From assembly GCA_905183005.1 (NCBI GenBank), contig CAJJDO010000125.1, positions 5,333-69,332 on the forward strand: a stretch of DNA of 64,000 nt, read 5' to 3'. Both the position numbers and the translations under genes were made by a program. Every line of letters starts with the position of its first letter. The first letter of the stretch is position 1. This stretch comes from Paramecium pentaurelia (Eukaryota > Ciliophora > Oligohymenophorea > Peniculida > Parameciidae). The notes below the pieces were generated by a model that was not told the origin of the DNA, searched no databases, and worked only from the letters and a program-made list of their open reading frames with translations. Below are positions 1 through 14,175 of this stretch, in pieces.

Positions 1-807
1 TTAATCTCTTCAAATGCTTCTGAGGAATAGTCTTTCAAATTGAATTCATGATCTTTTAAGTTCTTCAGGATATTAATTATCTTCTTAATTTACTCCTTCT
101 CCTTTTGATCTTAATTCTTAAATGATTAGAGATATGCCACACAGTCTTTGATTTATTCCTTCTTGAGCATATCTAAAAGTTTCTTGTATATTGATGATGA
201 GTCATCATCATCAATAATTATCTAATTAGCATTCGATAAAATTTGTAAGAGATCCTCCTATCTCTCAAATACCTCCTGCTCTTCCTGTACTACTACTTCC
301 ACCTTCTATTATTACAAACATCTATAAATATATTAATTAAAAACTTCTTTTTTACCTAAATGATTTGGTCTCATCAGGAGTGATATTGATTATCACTTCT
401 ATCTTCACTTTCGGAGCATCCGGTAATTTTACAAGTTCAGTACTTGTTCTTTGGTCCTTCTTCTATTCAGGGGCTGGCTTTAAATACATTTACTCGTAAA
501 TGGAGTCAATGTAGCCATTGATTCGATGGTATGATTCCTAAGATGGTAAAAAATTGTTACATCTATATATTGATCAAAGGTTTGGATGCTCTTTTAGCTC
601 TTCTTAATTCTGTTCCTAAAAGGAAACAGATTCCCTTTCTTAAAAGGAAAATATTTAAACTAATGATTTGAAGAAATAATCTTCTATTAAGTTTTATATG
701 TAGAATTTAGATCTATATAGATTAATATCAATTATTTTTTCAAAGTATTCTTATAATTTAAAGAATATGTCTTTTGCCTCTAAATACAGTACAGTTTAAG
801 TTGACAT
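1..807 (-). CDS. hypothetical protein, 3' end beyond window
   Basis: Minus-strand gene read with the ciliate code from ATG at 807 (MSTQTVLYLEAKDIFFKLQE) to the window edge, so the C-terminus is missing. Three introns restore the frame: 639-660 (22 nt), 538-560 (23 nt, typical GTA...TAG) and 322-355 (34 nt). The visible protein is about 240 residues, charged, with an amphipathic N-terminal helix region, a short Pro-rich patch (YLKPAPEQ), a stretch that looks like beta strands (KVKIEVIINITPDE) and then an acidic coiled-coil-like region rich in Glu, Gln and Lys with a DDDD segment. I recognise no family. The neighbour to the right is a disrupted membrane gene on the other strand, so the two are head to head. 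The frame and introns are seen directly; function is unknown. Confidence 0.7.
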
Positions 808-842
808 ATATAAAAATATGATGTTACCTAATTTTATTTAGA

Positions 843-3800
843 ATATTTTTTAGTTGTGCTCACAGAAGAATTAGCTTCACAAATGGAATTTTCAAATATG
901 ATCTAAGAAAAGGAATAAGGTTAGGAGCTTATGAGGCAGTGCATTTGATAGGGTTTCCTCTAATTTTTACTAGCCATAAAAGCATTTTGAGGAATCTCTA
1001 TAATAAGTCACAATATAGATACAAGTTCATTTTAATCATAGAGTCCTTTTTGTTCGGTATTATTATGGTAATGAGGTATGATGTAGTCTCAGGTCATTTA
1101 TTAATGCTTAATAATTCTTTTTGATCCTAAGTGCCATAGCAATTAATTGCATATAATTTAATTGGTATACCATTAATTTTTCTTCTATATCTAATTGTAA
1201 AATGTGCAATTTTTTGGCTATCTTCCTTTGAATAGTATGATATAACTATATGCATTTTATTTAAAGATAGCTTTCGTTAAGGAGAAAAGCAATCTAGATG
1301 TAAAATGATTTCAATATTATTTCATTTAGTAAATTATCAAAAATGAAGTTTGACAGGTGTCTTACTCTATTATCATTATTTCATTACATTTTGATAGCTA
1401 GAGCACTTTATTTTTAAATGGTCTTCGAATTCTAGAGTCAAATAAAATGAGGAAAACTTCTTAGATTTAGTAGAGAAAAATAAAAGTTTTAAATGTTTTA
1501 ATTTTATCACCTATGTTTTTATAAATGTTAATTTAATAGTCTATATATTTTATTTCAAAAAACTTAGGATTTATACTCAGCTGTGGGTATTAATAGATGT
1601 TTTCAGGTCCATGTTTAATTCTATTGGTGGCAGTTTGGGCTATCAAATTATGATGCTCATTTGAATTTTTCTTCATTTTTCCTGTAATATCTTTTTCGGC
1701 TTTGGGATATAATATTAAAAAGTCGATAAAGTTGCCTTCTAAACTATTTTAGATTCTTGTTTTGAGTATATTTAATTAACTATATTATTTTAACTACCAA
1801 TATAAACACTAAAGTATTTTAATTAAACCTTCCATACTAGAGCAGAAACATTATGTCTAACCAAGGTCATCAAAGGATTTCTTCTCTCAAGAAAATATTT
1901 GTATTTTTATTCTTATTCATTCCAGTGGGCTTCTTAAGCAATAATCATTTAGAAGCAATAAAATCTTTTTATTACTTCTAAGAATATCCTAAAGGATTCT
2001 TTTCGAATGTTAAAAGATTTAAAGATAATCATTTATCATTTCAGCCTTATTTCATATCGATTTCTTTAACTGGACAATTGACTAGGACTAGCAAGGTCCT
2101 AAATTAAATACTTTTTTTATTGTTTAATTAAAAAGCGCTCTCTGAAGGTAGACTTTGGCATAATTAGAATTGGGAATGGTTGATAACTTTTGCTTTCTTC
2201 ATTTGGAGACTATCATGTTATAAATGATTTTCTATTTGAAGCAGGTTGGAGTTGGGCTTAAATTACTTTCACATGGATGTTAATGTAACTTGAATGTGAA
2301 TTAAGAATTAAAAAAATAAATGAAAAAGTAAAAAATTTTAAATCAATTAATTAAAAATAATACAATTTTCCTCTTTTTATTGAGGTAGAAATAATGTCCA
2401 TGTAATCTTTTTTAAGTAGATTTCTTTGTTTAAAGTTTATATTTAAACAAAGGTAAGCAGCTTATTATTAAAGCTAAAGCTGTAAATCGATTATTATTTA
2501 GAAATATAAAGAATGTTTATGTAAAAATATCATCACCAACTAAATAAATCTATTATATTCTTTATTTGACTTAAGCCGAAAAAAAAGTTTTATTTGCAAA
2601 AAAAATTGAGATTTAATTATTTAAGAACTTAACATGTAATTGCAACTATATAAATAAATAGATTCTTTTGTTAATTCTAAATTTATTAAGCACTTTGACT
2701 ACTTTATCCCTCTTTATGATTTTATTTGAAAAATATCATATTAACTAGATAATTTGATTAGGAATATTTTTAATAGGACCATATGATTTTTTGTGTAATT
2801 ATTATTAACAACCATTTTTCATGTTGATGACTAATTTCTAAGAGTTATTTTTTATCTCATCCACTTTGATTAAAAAAAGCATTTGAAAAGACACCTGACT
2901 TTAATATTTATATTCCACTTTTTCGAAAATCTTGTAAGAATTATTATGATGATTGGGTCATTTTGTACTTTAAGTTAACAATTCCTCAACTAGTGAGAAA
3001 AAAAGGTAACTAACATTTGTTTTTAGATTTGTAATATTTTCTGATCAAGAACCCAGTAATCAATCAACAGTTCGATAAAATGTAAGTTTTTATCAAATAG
3101 TTTGTATTCGATTTAAAAGATTTAAGATGATATTTTAATTTTCATCATATATGAGATAGATAAAATATTATTTAAGTAGAAAAAGCAAAAAAAAAAATTT
3201 TAGTTTTATAATTCTAGTTCAAATTCTGTTCTTTATTTTACTTATCGTTTTACCCTTTCCTATGCTCAAATTATTGTAAATCAAATTATGGACTTTCTAT
3301 TAGAAATCAAACTTTCCATTCTAATTTTTGGCTAACCTATTTATATTTCTCATATAATTATTATTCAAGTATCAAATCTCACCCATAGCATTAGCTTATT
3401 TTTTTTAACCTTAATAGACTTATATTTTCTTTTCATTTCTCTACCAAAATTTTAATTTTTAAAGGTTTTCTGTAATTAGAAGTCATTTTATAAATCTTTT
3501 AATTAATAAGATTTTTGGAGGCTTCAAATTAAGTTAAGATTAAGTAAAATTAATAAGCTCTTCCTTAAAAAGGGTCTTTCCTAAATTTTTAATTTTAATT
3601 TATTATTTTTAATTAATTTTTAATTCTATATAATTATGTTTTGAAATATACTCTATCATTTCTCATCAATTTTAAGAGCCAGAAGATGTAATTAGATTTA
3701 TGAGAGAAATATATTTTTAAAGCCACTTTGGTGAAATCTTAAAACTTTCATCAGTAAAGATATACAACTAATTATAATAAATGCTAAATTTATTTATCAT

Positions 3801-3990
3801 CATTAATTTATTTCTTGACAAAAATTTATCAACTTTAAATTTATTCTAAATGAATGTTTGTTAATAAAATATTAACATTGATCAATATCATAAATCATCT
3901 CAAAGTATCTAAGATTCTTGTCTTTAAGTCTATATTCTCCAAAATTAGTTCTCTTGTTCTTCATCAGGCCTAGAACAAATTCTGGAATGA
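843..3990 (+). pseudogene. disrupted polytopic membrane protein gene
   Basis: Long plus-strand blocks read as hydrophobic protein in the ciliate code, but no single clean frame runs through. The first block (843-1340) contains several likely membrane helices and carries an in-frame TGA at 1122; it continues in the same frame to a second TGA. Later blocks occupy 1340-2105, 1853-2230 and about 2220-2614 (EAGWSWAQITFTWMLMQLE), with shifts that in places could be cured by one extra A in an A-run (for example at 1329-1333). From about 3045 one frame is open to TGA at 3988-3990, with one strong membrane helix near 3210-3290. It overlaps antisense with the 3' end of the giant gene ending at 3800, so its true end is probably near 3800. 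It could be a decaying pseudogene, a gene with unread introns, or a low-quality consensus. Family not recognised; a weak resemblance to the membrane domain of the neighbouring giant gene is only an impression. Confidence 0.45.
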
Positions 3991-6900
3991 TTTCCAAAAG
4001 TTGAAAATTAACTTTATCTTCTATTGTGGTCAGAATATTTTAAGGATCTTCCCTTCAAAGAGTATTATAAAATCATTTAATGTAGCTAATGACTATTTTC
4101 TCTTTGTTGTTATTATTCTTACTTAAACCTAACAAATTGAAATATTTTCTTTACTTTCTAACTTTTAAATTTTCCCTTGCTAGAGATAATAAGTATTCTT
4201 TTAAAATTCTAAATCTTTTTTAAATTCTTGTAAATTTACTTTAACTTGTTTCAAAGATTTTCTAAATTTTAGGTTTAGACCGAAGCTTAAGTGGAAGATA
4301 GGTGAATAATTTTTATTTGATGCAATCTATTTTATCAAAAATTCTTTTAAAGTATGCTAAAATTATAGAAACAATTAATTTAGTGATGTAATAACTATTG
4401 AGGCCTCCAATAATAACATAAAAAGGCCAAGTTATTTCATTAAGATTTTACTACTAAGCAGAATGAATAGAACATGCTAAGACGATTGAAATGGCACAAA
4501 TAATGATTGATTGTTAATCTAAGATATTCAATTATTTAGTCATATAAGGATTAATTGATTTGGCAAAGTGACTATAAGAAAATAACAAAAGAAAAATTAA
4601 AGATGCTTTGATAGTAATTTAATCATCATAATAAATTCGAGACAATATTATTAGCTCCTTTTAAATTATTTTAATTGTTTCCCAAAAATAGGCTTTTTTG
4701 ATATACTCATGATATAGATATCCCCAAGTCTTACGAGTGGTTGTTTTGTCAAGTTTTTGCCTATTTTTATAAACTCCATACCAAAGAATAGTTGGAATTG
4801 TAATGCATAATATGATTAACAAAGGAATATCAAAAGCAATAATCCATTTGAGATGAGAAGATGTATCATATCTGTAAGACACATTGCTTGAAATCCAAAA
4901 TTCATCTGAAATTTTTCTATATGATAACAAAGAAATAAGTTGTCCAATTAAATTTGGTTGGAAATAGATAAACAAATAAATTAGTGAGATAGTAATAAAT
5001 GAAAAATCATGGTGAATTATTTTAAGTGCAATTGCTAAAGCACCTAATCCAATAAATATTAGAATATATGATAACGCCATGATTAAACTCCAGATAACTC
5101 TGAAATATATAATTAATATATCAGTAATTGAAACTAAGTAGCAATCAAGAGAAAAGGCCATAGATTCAATAGGATTAGCACAACTATTAATAATAGCTGA
5201 TAATCCAGGTGGTAATTCTAATTAAAATGTAAAGAGAGTAGAAATTATTTATAAGTAGTTGGTCAAAACTTTTATTAGTATTGCAGTTGATATTTGTTTG
5301 ATTGGAAATTTAACCCCAAATAATCTTAATCTTAGCCCAGCTATAAATTCTGTAACCATTTCTGAAGTACTGCTCACAGAAATTAAAGTAGACAATAATG
5401 TCCATAAGATTACAAAAGTGATCGAAAGTATATTATAAATAGTTATGTTACAATTTAAACATTAATAAGCGGAACTTAAATAGAATGACCCTTAACCTCT
5501 TGTATTATAGAGATCACACTATTCACACAACGCGCCAATATGTCCTACTATACAAGATTTATCTCCTGGTTTCCATCCACCTTAACAATTTTTAGGGAAG
5601 TGATAGCAATATTCAATATTTTAACTATAGTTATAGGCTCTCCAATAATATTATCTTAATTCAATCATTGAAGATTCTATCAGTCTAATTTTCGTATCGT
5701 CTTTGTAACTGCAATTTAGGGCTTTTCTAGTTACTTAATATTAATTTTGAAATTTATCACAAATCATACACCCTCCAGTTGTCTAATTTAGAAACTCACC
5801 TAATTGACATTAGAATGTTCTGATGTCTACAAGTAACTTGTAATTATTATTCTAAGACTGAATAACATATGGTGGATCCTTATTATAAAATGGTACTGAT
5901 ATTTCATTGCACTCAATTGAAATCCGAAGAACCAAGTCCTAATCATAATTTGGATTCCAATAGATGACTAAATCATCTAAATTATAATCTCCAGTGTTGT
6001 TATCAAAAAAAGCATGATATTTCGATAGACTATATGTAACGTATGTAGCTTCTGATTATGAAGTTAAATTAAATGCCATAGGTTTTAATGTGCAACTTGA
6101 ATCATATAAACCTTTATTTTGATTGTTGAATTTATCTAAAGCTATGATTCTAAATGTTAAATTGTAAGGGATAAAAGAGTATGTGTACTCATCAAAATAT
6201 TGATATGATTAAATACTTCTTCCTGATGGAAGAGTCAATTAATTTACTTTAGATTGATACCCTAAAATCTTATAAGGAATGATTCTTATTTATTCAATTA
6301 TTTCATCCTTGTTTTTTTTTATAAATTTCTTTTCTAATAGAGTCTTACCTCCATCAATTGATATTGTCAATGAGCGTGGCTTCTCAAAAATATTTTATTC
6401 ATATTAAGTTGAATTATTGTCTGCAAACTCAATTTCTAATTCTTTAGTTAATTGAAGAGATTAATTATTAAAAAACACTGCACCAGCTATTGAGGCTCGA
6501 TTATTAAAAAATTTAGTTCTGAAAAAATACAATTATTTCTATTTGGAAAAAAAATAAATAGCCCCTCCAATTTAAGCAAAATTATTGTAGAACTAGCTGT
6601 TTTTAATAAAAACATCGATTTCTTAGATAAATAAAGATCCTCCAAAATGTGCAGAGTTATTTGAAAATATACAATTAGAAATAATTGTTAAGTAATCTAA
6701 GTTAAAATTAATATCATCAAGCTTTTTATATTATAATAGGCGATCACTTTAGAATAGTTCATTATGAAATAACAAATCATCCTAATTTTTCAAGATTGAT
6801 AAACATCCTATTAGTCCACAAATGCAATTTTAAATTATTATTGATTAAAATTACAAAGATTCAGATTTTGATATTTAAATATCTACAATTTAAAATAATC

Positions 6901-9900
6901 CATATATGCAATTATTACAATTTACATCCTACATAAATAAATCATTCACAATAACTTAATGAGCATTATCAATTTATTTTATTGTTATTAAACTAAAATT
7001 AAAAGGTTGATCTTAAAATATTAAAAACTAGTTGCAAAGTAACTAATTTTTTATCAAATGGATATTATCTATTATTTGTGCTGACCATGATTTGGTAGGT
7101 AATGATAATGGACATTCTAGAACTGAGCTTTTGACCGATTCAATTTCTTAACATTCTCCTTCCTTGATTGGTTTTTTAAATTAGTCTATATTTAAAAGAT
7201 AAAGATTTTGGATTATAATTTTTCCAAAAAATTCTAAATTAATAAATATATTTACTTTCCTTCAAATTTAACTCAATCAGAGGAGATTAATAATATGTAC
7301 TATTTTGTATTGTTACATTTGATAAGTAAATATTATAGGCTTATTTAATTTAAATTAGAAATTGAAACTGGGTTGACATGAAGGAACAATTAAGAATAGT
7401 AATAAATCCATTTTAAATAAAAATTTAAGGATTTTAATGAGCGATGTTGTATGCTTCATTTTCAGTTAATCCATTAATTTATTGAATAAATCTATTAAAA
7501 CCTAATTCTGTTGAATAGAAATTTATATTTTAAATCTTTATTTAAGTGTCTATCGATTCTAGTTTTATAGTTTTATAAGAAAAAATAGAATTTTACAAAG
7601 AAAAACAATTAATTATGATTAATTGTTCTAATACTATCGAATTTTAGCTTTCGGATGGAATTATATAAATTGCTCCTCCGTCATTTCTACTATATGATTT
7701 TTCTATTGTTGTATTTCTTAAGATAAACTATAATTAGGAAGCAGATCCATCAATGTATAAACATCCACCAATAGAAAATATTGAAACATGTGATAAAGTA
7801 TTTGTATTTGAAAAATGTGAGTTAATAATTAATATTGAGCTTTTCCCTTAAGTAACAATATGGAATCCTCCTCCAGCTGTAGCATAAGATTGATTAATAA
7901 ATATCTTATCAATAATTATTGACTATGCAATAATCATACCGTTTCCGCTTAATGCTTTGATAGGAAATAAGTCTTAAAATTTGATGGAACTCAAGTCTTA
8001 AACTTCAGAATACAAAAGATAATGACTTAAAGAAGAATAATTAATAACATTGTTCTTTGTAAATGTGCATTCACGGATTTCTAATTTAGCAGATTTGATG
8101 TATAATATAGAATCGCTTGAGTTAGTGATAATATTTTAAACAAAATGAGAAGCTTATATTAGGACCCATCCTTAATATAATTAAATAAAAGCTGTAGTCG
8201 CTGAAATTCTTGAAGAATCCTAATAATATTCATTTAAATGATTTTCAGTGTAGTTTAACATTAATAGAGTTATTGAACAATTTTATTAAGAGATTATTGA
8301 TAGCAAACCTGTTTGTTTATTGGAATCAGTAATTAATAATAAATTTGAATAAAATTTAACATTGATTATAGTAATAACTTCTGAAATTAATCTTTGCATT
8401 AAGTCATATCCTTAAAGTATAATGAAGGGATTATTAAAGCTTAAGCTATTTTATAAATGTAAATTATTTATATTGACTGTTTAATAAAACCCTATATATA
8501 AGAAAAAATGCATGTCTTTAAAAGCAAACTTTTTTATACAATCTAAAGAATTATGTAAGGGTTTGGTTTGGTATATTAAATTTGAGGAGATGCTACAATT
8601 ACTAATGTTTATAAATTCTGAATAAAGAAAAGTCATCTCAGGTAATCCATGTCCTCTCAATAAATTAATACTTTCTAAATAACACAATTAGCACTCACAA
8701 TATATGATAGAAGAGGAATAAGAAATTTCTTACTATTATATTTAAGAAGTTAGTAGACTGTTCATAATTGAAAAATCAACTAAACGAAAAGATAATTAAT
8801 CTATTTCATTATACTTTATTATTTTAATAATTTGTTGTTTATCATCATAAAGAGTATTTAATATCAGATAATTTTCTATAAATGCTTTAGAGCTAGATTC
8901 TAGGGCGGATTCATATTTTGAATATTCAACTTGGTTATTAATTAAATTACTATTCATTATATAAGTATTATTGATTATTCCATGTTTAAGATTTATAACA
9001 TTCGAGGAATAAAAATTTGAATGTTAAGTTATTCTCGAATTGAATAAAGTTAAATTAGAAATTAATGATTACTAAAAACAGCATAAAAGAAGTATGGATG
9101 AATTTTATAGTATTTGAACATTTAAAAGCATTATTTATTTAATCCATAAATTACCAGTAGTATAATTTAAAAGTCCATAACTATGAATGAAATTTGATTA
9201 AGAAAATATTGTATCTTATATTGAGGTTTAGTTAAAAAATGTATCAAATAGCAAAATATTCATTTTAGCTTGATATCTAAATAATGTGGAGTTAAAGAAA
9301 TTGGAATCCAGAATTTTCAAATTATTTATCTAGATATTATTCTTTTTAGAATTCTCAATAGACATAAAAGTAAATATATCAGATGATGAAACAAAAAAGT
9401 TAATGATCGTTAAATTCTCAATTAAAAGTGAATAAGGGATATTAGTTCTTATCATTAAAGAGATATTCCTATATTCATTATATGGCATTGTAAATATAAT
9501 ATTCTCCAAATTTAATATCAATTACAATTTTAAATTAAAAAGTGTAATAAAAAATCCATTGTTTGATCCTTAAATAAAATTAAATTTAATGTTCTTAAAA
9601 GTTATTTTAGTAAAATTACTAAGGGTTAATTCATTGTAGAATGTTACAATCGTTGGGTTAGTTTAGCCTTATATAATTATATCAATCTACTGAAGTGTAA
9701 ATATATTTTATTGTAAAAGTGAATATATATTTAAATTTTCTTCTATATAGCATTCAGGTTCATTGCCTTATACGAGAGTAAATTAAAATTCTGCATGTCT
9801 TACTTAGGCTTCATTTAAATAATCATAAAGCATCTTAGTTTCAAACAAATTAAGATATTCATAATCATAAAATTAACTTATTAGAATGTTTTTTTATTCA

Positions 9901-12900
9901 AATAAATCATCATGGGAATCACTACGGAACTATAAATATTATGATATATCACAATAGATATTCTGCTCTATTATATATTTATGATAACATTATGTATTTG
10001 ATGTGCAAACAGTTATTGTTTAAGTTAAAAAATCAACATAATAGTTATCCTATTTTTTAGATTTTTCATAACATTTTCTGGTGTATCTTAAATTTTCATT
10101 AGTTAATATATAATATGGATTAATATCTGTTATTTCCTTCTAATTTCTTTCTACACAAGCAATACAATTAGAAGGACATTAAATACACGTTCCATTTGTA
10201 TTTTTACTTTTGAGAAATCCAAAATCTGTTTCTTAGCATTGAATGCATGTAGCTTGTCCATTTATTATTTCACAGTTATTACAATTTTCTTCACAACCTT
10301 TAATACATTTTTATTCAAAGAGGATATATGATAATTAACATGATGTACAAATAACCTCTAAATCAGATTATGAATTAGATTATCTATAATCTTCAAATGA
10401 TTTATCATTATTAAAATTAATGACTGCTTTATAAAATGCTTTTGTGTTCCATTTCCAATAATCCTTATAACTGCTATTTTATTATATACAAGTTTTGCAA
10501 TTATTGATGCATAATTAACATTGCCCAGTTAATAATCCAGAGTAATATCCATCATCACATTATATACAATATGATTCATTTGCAATATAATGATGAATAC
10601 ATTATTGGCAATTATTAAGAGATGAACAAGAAGTTACTTATACAGCATCATTATTTTTCAGGCTAATTATACATTATTATTTTGAAGTTGAATCTAAAAT
10701 AACTGCAAATTCACAATTATTATTATTTAATTTTAATTCACATTTTTAAGTACTTTGGTTATAATTATAATTTTAATTACATAGTGCACATCCAAAATTA
10801 ACTTAATTTGAATTAAAATTGTATATATTGAAATTAATATCTAATGTTGTATAATATTATCCTGAAATAATAACATATTAGAAACAATATCTACAATTTT
10901 CAATATTACATTCTATACAATTTCTTCCATCGATTGATAAATAATATTTCGAAGGATCTCCGATACAAAAGTTGCAATATCCTTTAGAGTCACAACTATC
11001 GCAATTTATACCACAGGATACACACTCATTGTTTTATAGTATTTAATTATCTTAGCAATGACTGCACCACAAAAAATCATTGTGTGTAAAGCATCTTTTG
11101 CAATTAGGGCATTTCAAACATTAATTCTCTTTACCAAGATAGCAATCATCATAACATATTCCACATGAATATGAATTTTCACAAAAAAAACAATCCTTAA
11201 TGCAAGGTTTACATTAATCAACATTGAAATAATACCCTTCTTTACATAATTAATATCCTATGCATCCAATACATAATTTTGTTACATATGTTGCATCATC
11301 TTAGATTATCATTTCATAATAACTTAGATTTTTATTATCTCTTTAAACTACCTAATAAGAATATTTAGAATTAGAGTAATATGTTTATGCATCCTAAGTA
11401 CAAGTTAATGATTATCCAAAAGTAAGAGGTTAAGTATAACAATCGAAACAACTTATATGAATTCCTGATATAAACTAACTAAACTCTGGACTAATATATA
11501 TTACAATATAATTACCATTAAATACATTAATTTAAAAATAAAAAATATCCAAATTTGCATTCTACATTTAACCCATCACATCTACTATAACCTTCCATAT
11601 TGCAATCCAATTAAATTTCTTATTTTGTAAGATATGGAAACATCTAATTTACTGATAAGCATTCTTATTGCCCATTAATATCAACGTACCCTTCTTCACA
11701 ATTACAAGTCTTTCCAGTTCTCGAAAATAATCTATGACTATTTTCATGGCAACTTAAACAATTTATTGATGTAGGCCCATCACACTCTAAACATGAATAA
11801 TCACAATTCATAACTATTGAAGTTGCAAAAGGATTACAATATAAAATGAATAATATATCACTAAAATAACCCTAAAAAAATGATTTTGCATAATTATCCC
11901 CTCCAATAAAAAGAAAGTATGTTACTCCTGTAAAGTGTTTAATTGGTTTATTCCAAACATATTTTTAGTATTAATTAATAGAAGGAAAATATAGAGTAAA
12001 CAATGGTTAACCATTATTATTTAAAGTTCCAATTTCATATTAAAAGTAATGCCAAATAACAAACAGAGTTGAATATTGATCACCATATTCTGAAATTTTG
12101 TCATCATCCTCTGTATTATATCTTGTTTTAACTGGAAATGTATAACTATATGTTGAAATTTCAAATCCATTTTCTCCAGGAATACTACTCTGAAAATATT
12201 TTAATAAGACATCTCTATCACCAATATATATATCATCATTATAATTATAATTAATACTTATCCTGAATATAATGGTTTCTAACATATTTACATTTTGCAA
12301 ATCAAGTTTAATCCATCCTTAGATTAAATATATTGGTTTATTAAGCGGTGAAGTTGTGATCCTTATAAAATCTTATCCATTCATTTTCTAATTTTTCTCA
12401 CTTACTCTATATTCTTCAATTTAGCAAGTATCATAATTCAAAAATTCATCTACGCATTAATCTAAATCAAATAATATGTTCTAATTATCTGACGTAAACA
12501 AATTTGACATCATTCCAAAAAACTAACTTAATTAAACTAGAACTCCATTTAGATTTTAATATGCATATATTCCACCAATATTGTGTCTAATTTTACCTTA
12601 AAATGTAGGCACATCATGTATTAAATGTATTTTTAATGGTTCCATACTATTATAGAGTCCAAAAGTAGTTTTTTAAGATAGTTAATCATAATAAACATAA
12701 ACCATAATCCATAATCCCTCAATTAGTGAACTGCTTATATTAAATTATATAACATTTGTTGTTTATGTAAAGGAATAGTAAATATTATATTGAAAGCTTT
12801 ATTCAATGTAATCAATTACGATAGAGACAACTAAAATCTAAATACCATTTTCTTTTTATTTCATTGAATAAATAAACTAACCACCTTCAGATATTATTGA

Positions 12901-13204
12901 TCTATTTATAGTTACATTTATTTACGACTCTCTGTTTCCTAAAAATATAAAAAAAATTATGATACTTAAGTCTAAAATATCTGCAAAAGGTTGATACTTT
13001 GTCCAAATACCATAACCTATGTTTTATTGGTTTTGAATAACCTAATCTGGCAAATCTAAGTCGATTTAAATATTTGGCTAGTTTGGATATAATAAAGGGC
13101 CGTAAGGCATAAATTTGCATTAACAATTGATTTCTCTATAATAAGGTTGTTGAGTACCGTAAGAACAAAAGAAATGATAAAATTTCAAATATAGATTTGA
13201 ACAT
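3800..13204 (-). CDS. giant Cys-rich / beta-helix-like surface protein with C-terminal multi-TM domain
   Basis: Minus-strand gene of about 9.4 kb, roughly 3,000 residues. ATG at 13204 starts a signal peptide (MFKSIFEILSFLLFLR) that joins the mature frame by removing a 22-nt intron (GTACTC...TTATAG). The N-terminal third resembles a lectin-like beta domain. At about 11.8-10.1 kb follow many CxxC-type repeats (CDYSCLECDGP, CLSCHENS) of the furin/growth-factor-receptor kind. At about 9.9-6.5 kb lies Asn/Ile/Phe-rich repetitive sequence like a parallel beta-helix. At about 5.55 kb comes a GHIGALCEQCDLY motif, which in this ciliate family precedes the membrane part. The last quarter (about 5.4-4.2 kb) holds several hydrophobic helices, with PNLIGQLISLLSYRKIS and TWGYLYHEYIKKAYFWETIK. 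The tail ends at TGA 3800-3802. Such proteins are common in Paramecium and Tetrahymena; the function is not known. Not every intron was resolved, so the exon structure is approximate. Confidence 0.75.
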
Positions 13205-14175
13205 TAAACAAAAGAAATATAATAATTAAAGATCAAATATAATATTATCACTTCAAATTTCTAATAAATTAATTTTGCCTTGAGTTTTAATCTAAGTACA
13301 TAGACCAAAGTTCATAAACATGAAATTAATAAAAATATCAAATCATGATTGATGAAATGCTTCATTATTATTTCAAAATTGTTTTTTGATTTAATAATTA
13401 AAAACTTATAACTTAGATAGGTAAATTCTCTCTTTAATTTTCTAAGTTAATATCAAATTTATAGAGTAGCAAAACTGAAAATGCAAGCATAAGTAAAAGT
13501 ATAATTAATCACAATTATTAATATTCCTAGTTGAGATTAAAAAAATTGTTAAAATCATCTAATCAAGAACATTTATATCAAAATAATTTATCAATTTTGG
13601 TTATAAAAAGTAATCAATCTTTGAATTTCCAAAAAGCAGAGATTTTAATATATATATTTGGAGAATAAAATAATATATGAGAAATAACTAAATAAATATA
13701 TATGTTTAAAAACTATCAATTCTCAATAAAATTTTAATTAATGTTTATATCTGAGCATAATCTCAAAATAAATTTTTTTTCAATTCAAAATAGAATTGCA
13801 TTTCGTTAATTAGTTGCTCAAATTATAAATTGTTTCTTTAATGAAATTCCTGTAATCCTATTCTAATAAATATGAATTCAAACATATTTCTTCGAAAAGT
13901 AAGATCATAAAGAAAAAATATATTCATCTTGATCAAGAATGTGGTGTATTGACACATGTTTTATTAAGAATCAGAAATATAAATATACAAAGAAAGTGTG
14001 CTTTTTAACTGATATTTTCAATAAGAATAAATAAAATTATACTTGAAAATTTCAACATTTTTTTTTATTTTAATTTAATATTAAATGACTCTATGTACAA
14101 TAGTGTTGTAGATTAATGTAGGTTTATATATTCTCAAATATTTTTTAATTCTTATATTGAAATACAAATTTAGAT
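13205..14175. other. intergenic, about 970 bp
   Basis: AT-rich divergent spacer between the starts of the giant minus-strand surface protein and the plus-strand type I membrane protein. A short plus-strand open stretch around 13870-14120 (including HLDQECGVLTHVLLRI) has no clear start or intron logic and I do not call it a gene. Promoters for both flanking genes must lie here, but no motif can be named. Confidence 0.5.

Noticed and set aside
939..1124. Short standard-code ORF
   Set aside because: It is one open piece of a longer ciliate-code frame that continues upstream and, after a TGA, downstream; treated as part of the disrupted membrane gene.
4661..5161. Separate small multi-TM gene on the minus strand
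   Set aside because: With TAA/TAG read as Gln it is an internal segment of the giant gene's membrane domain.
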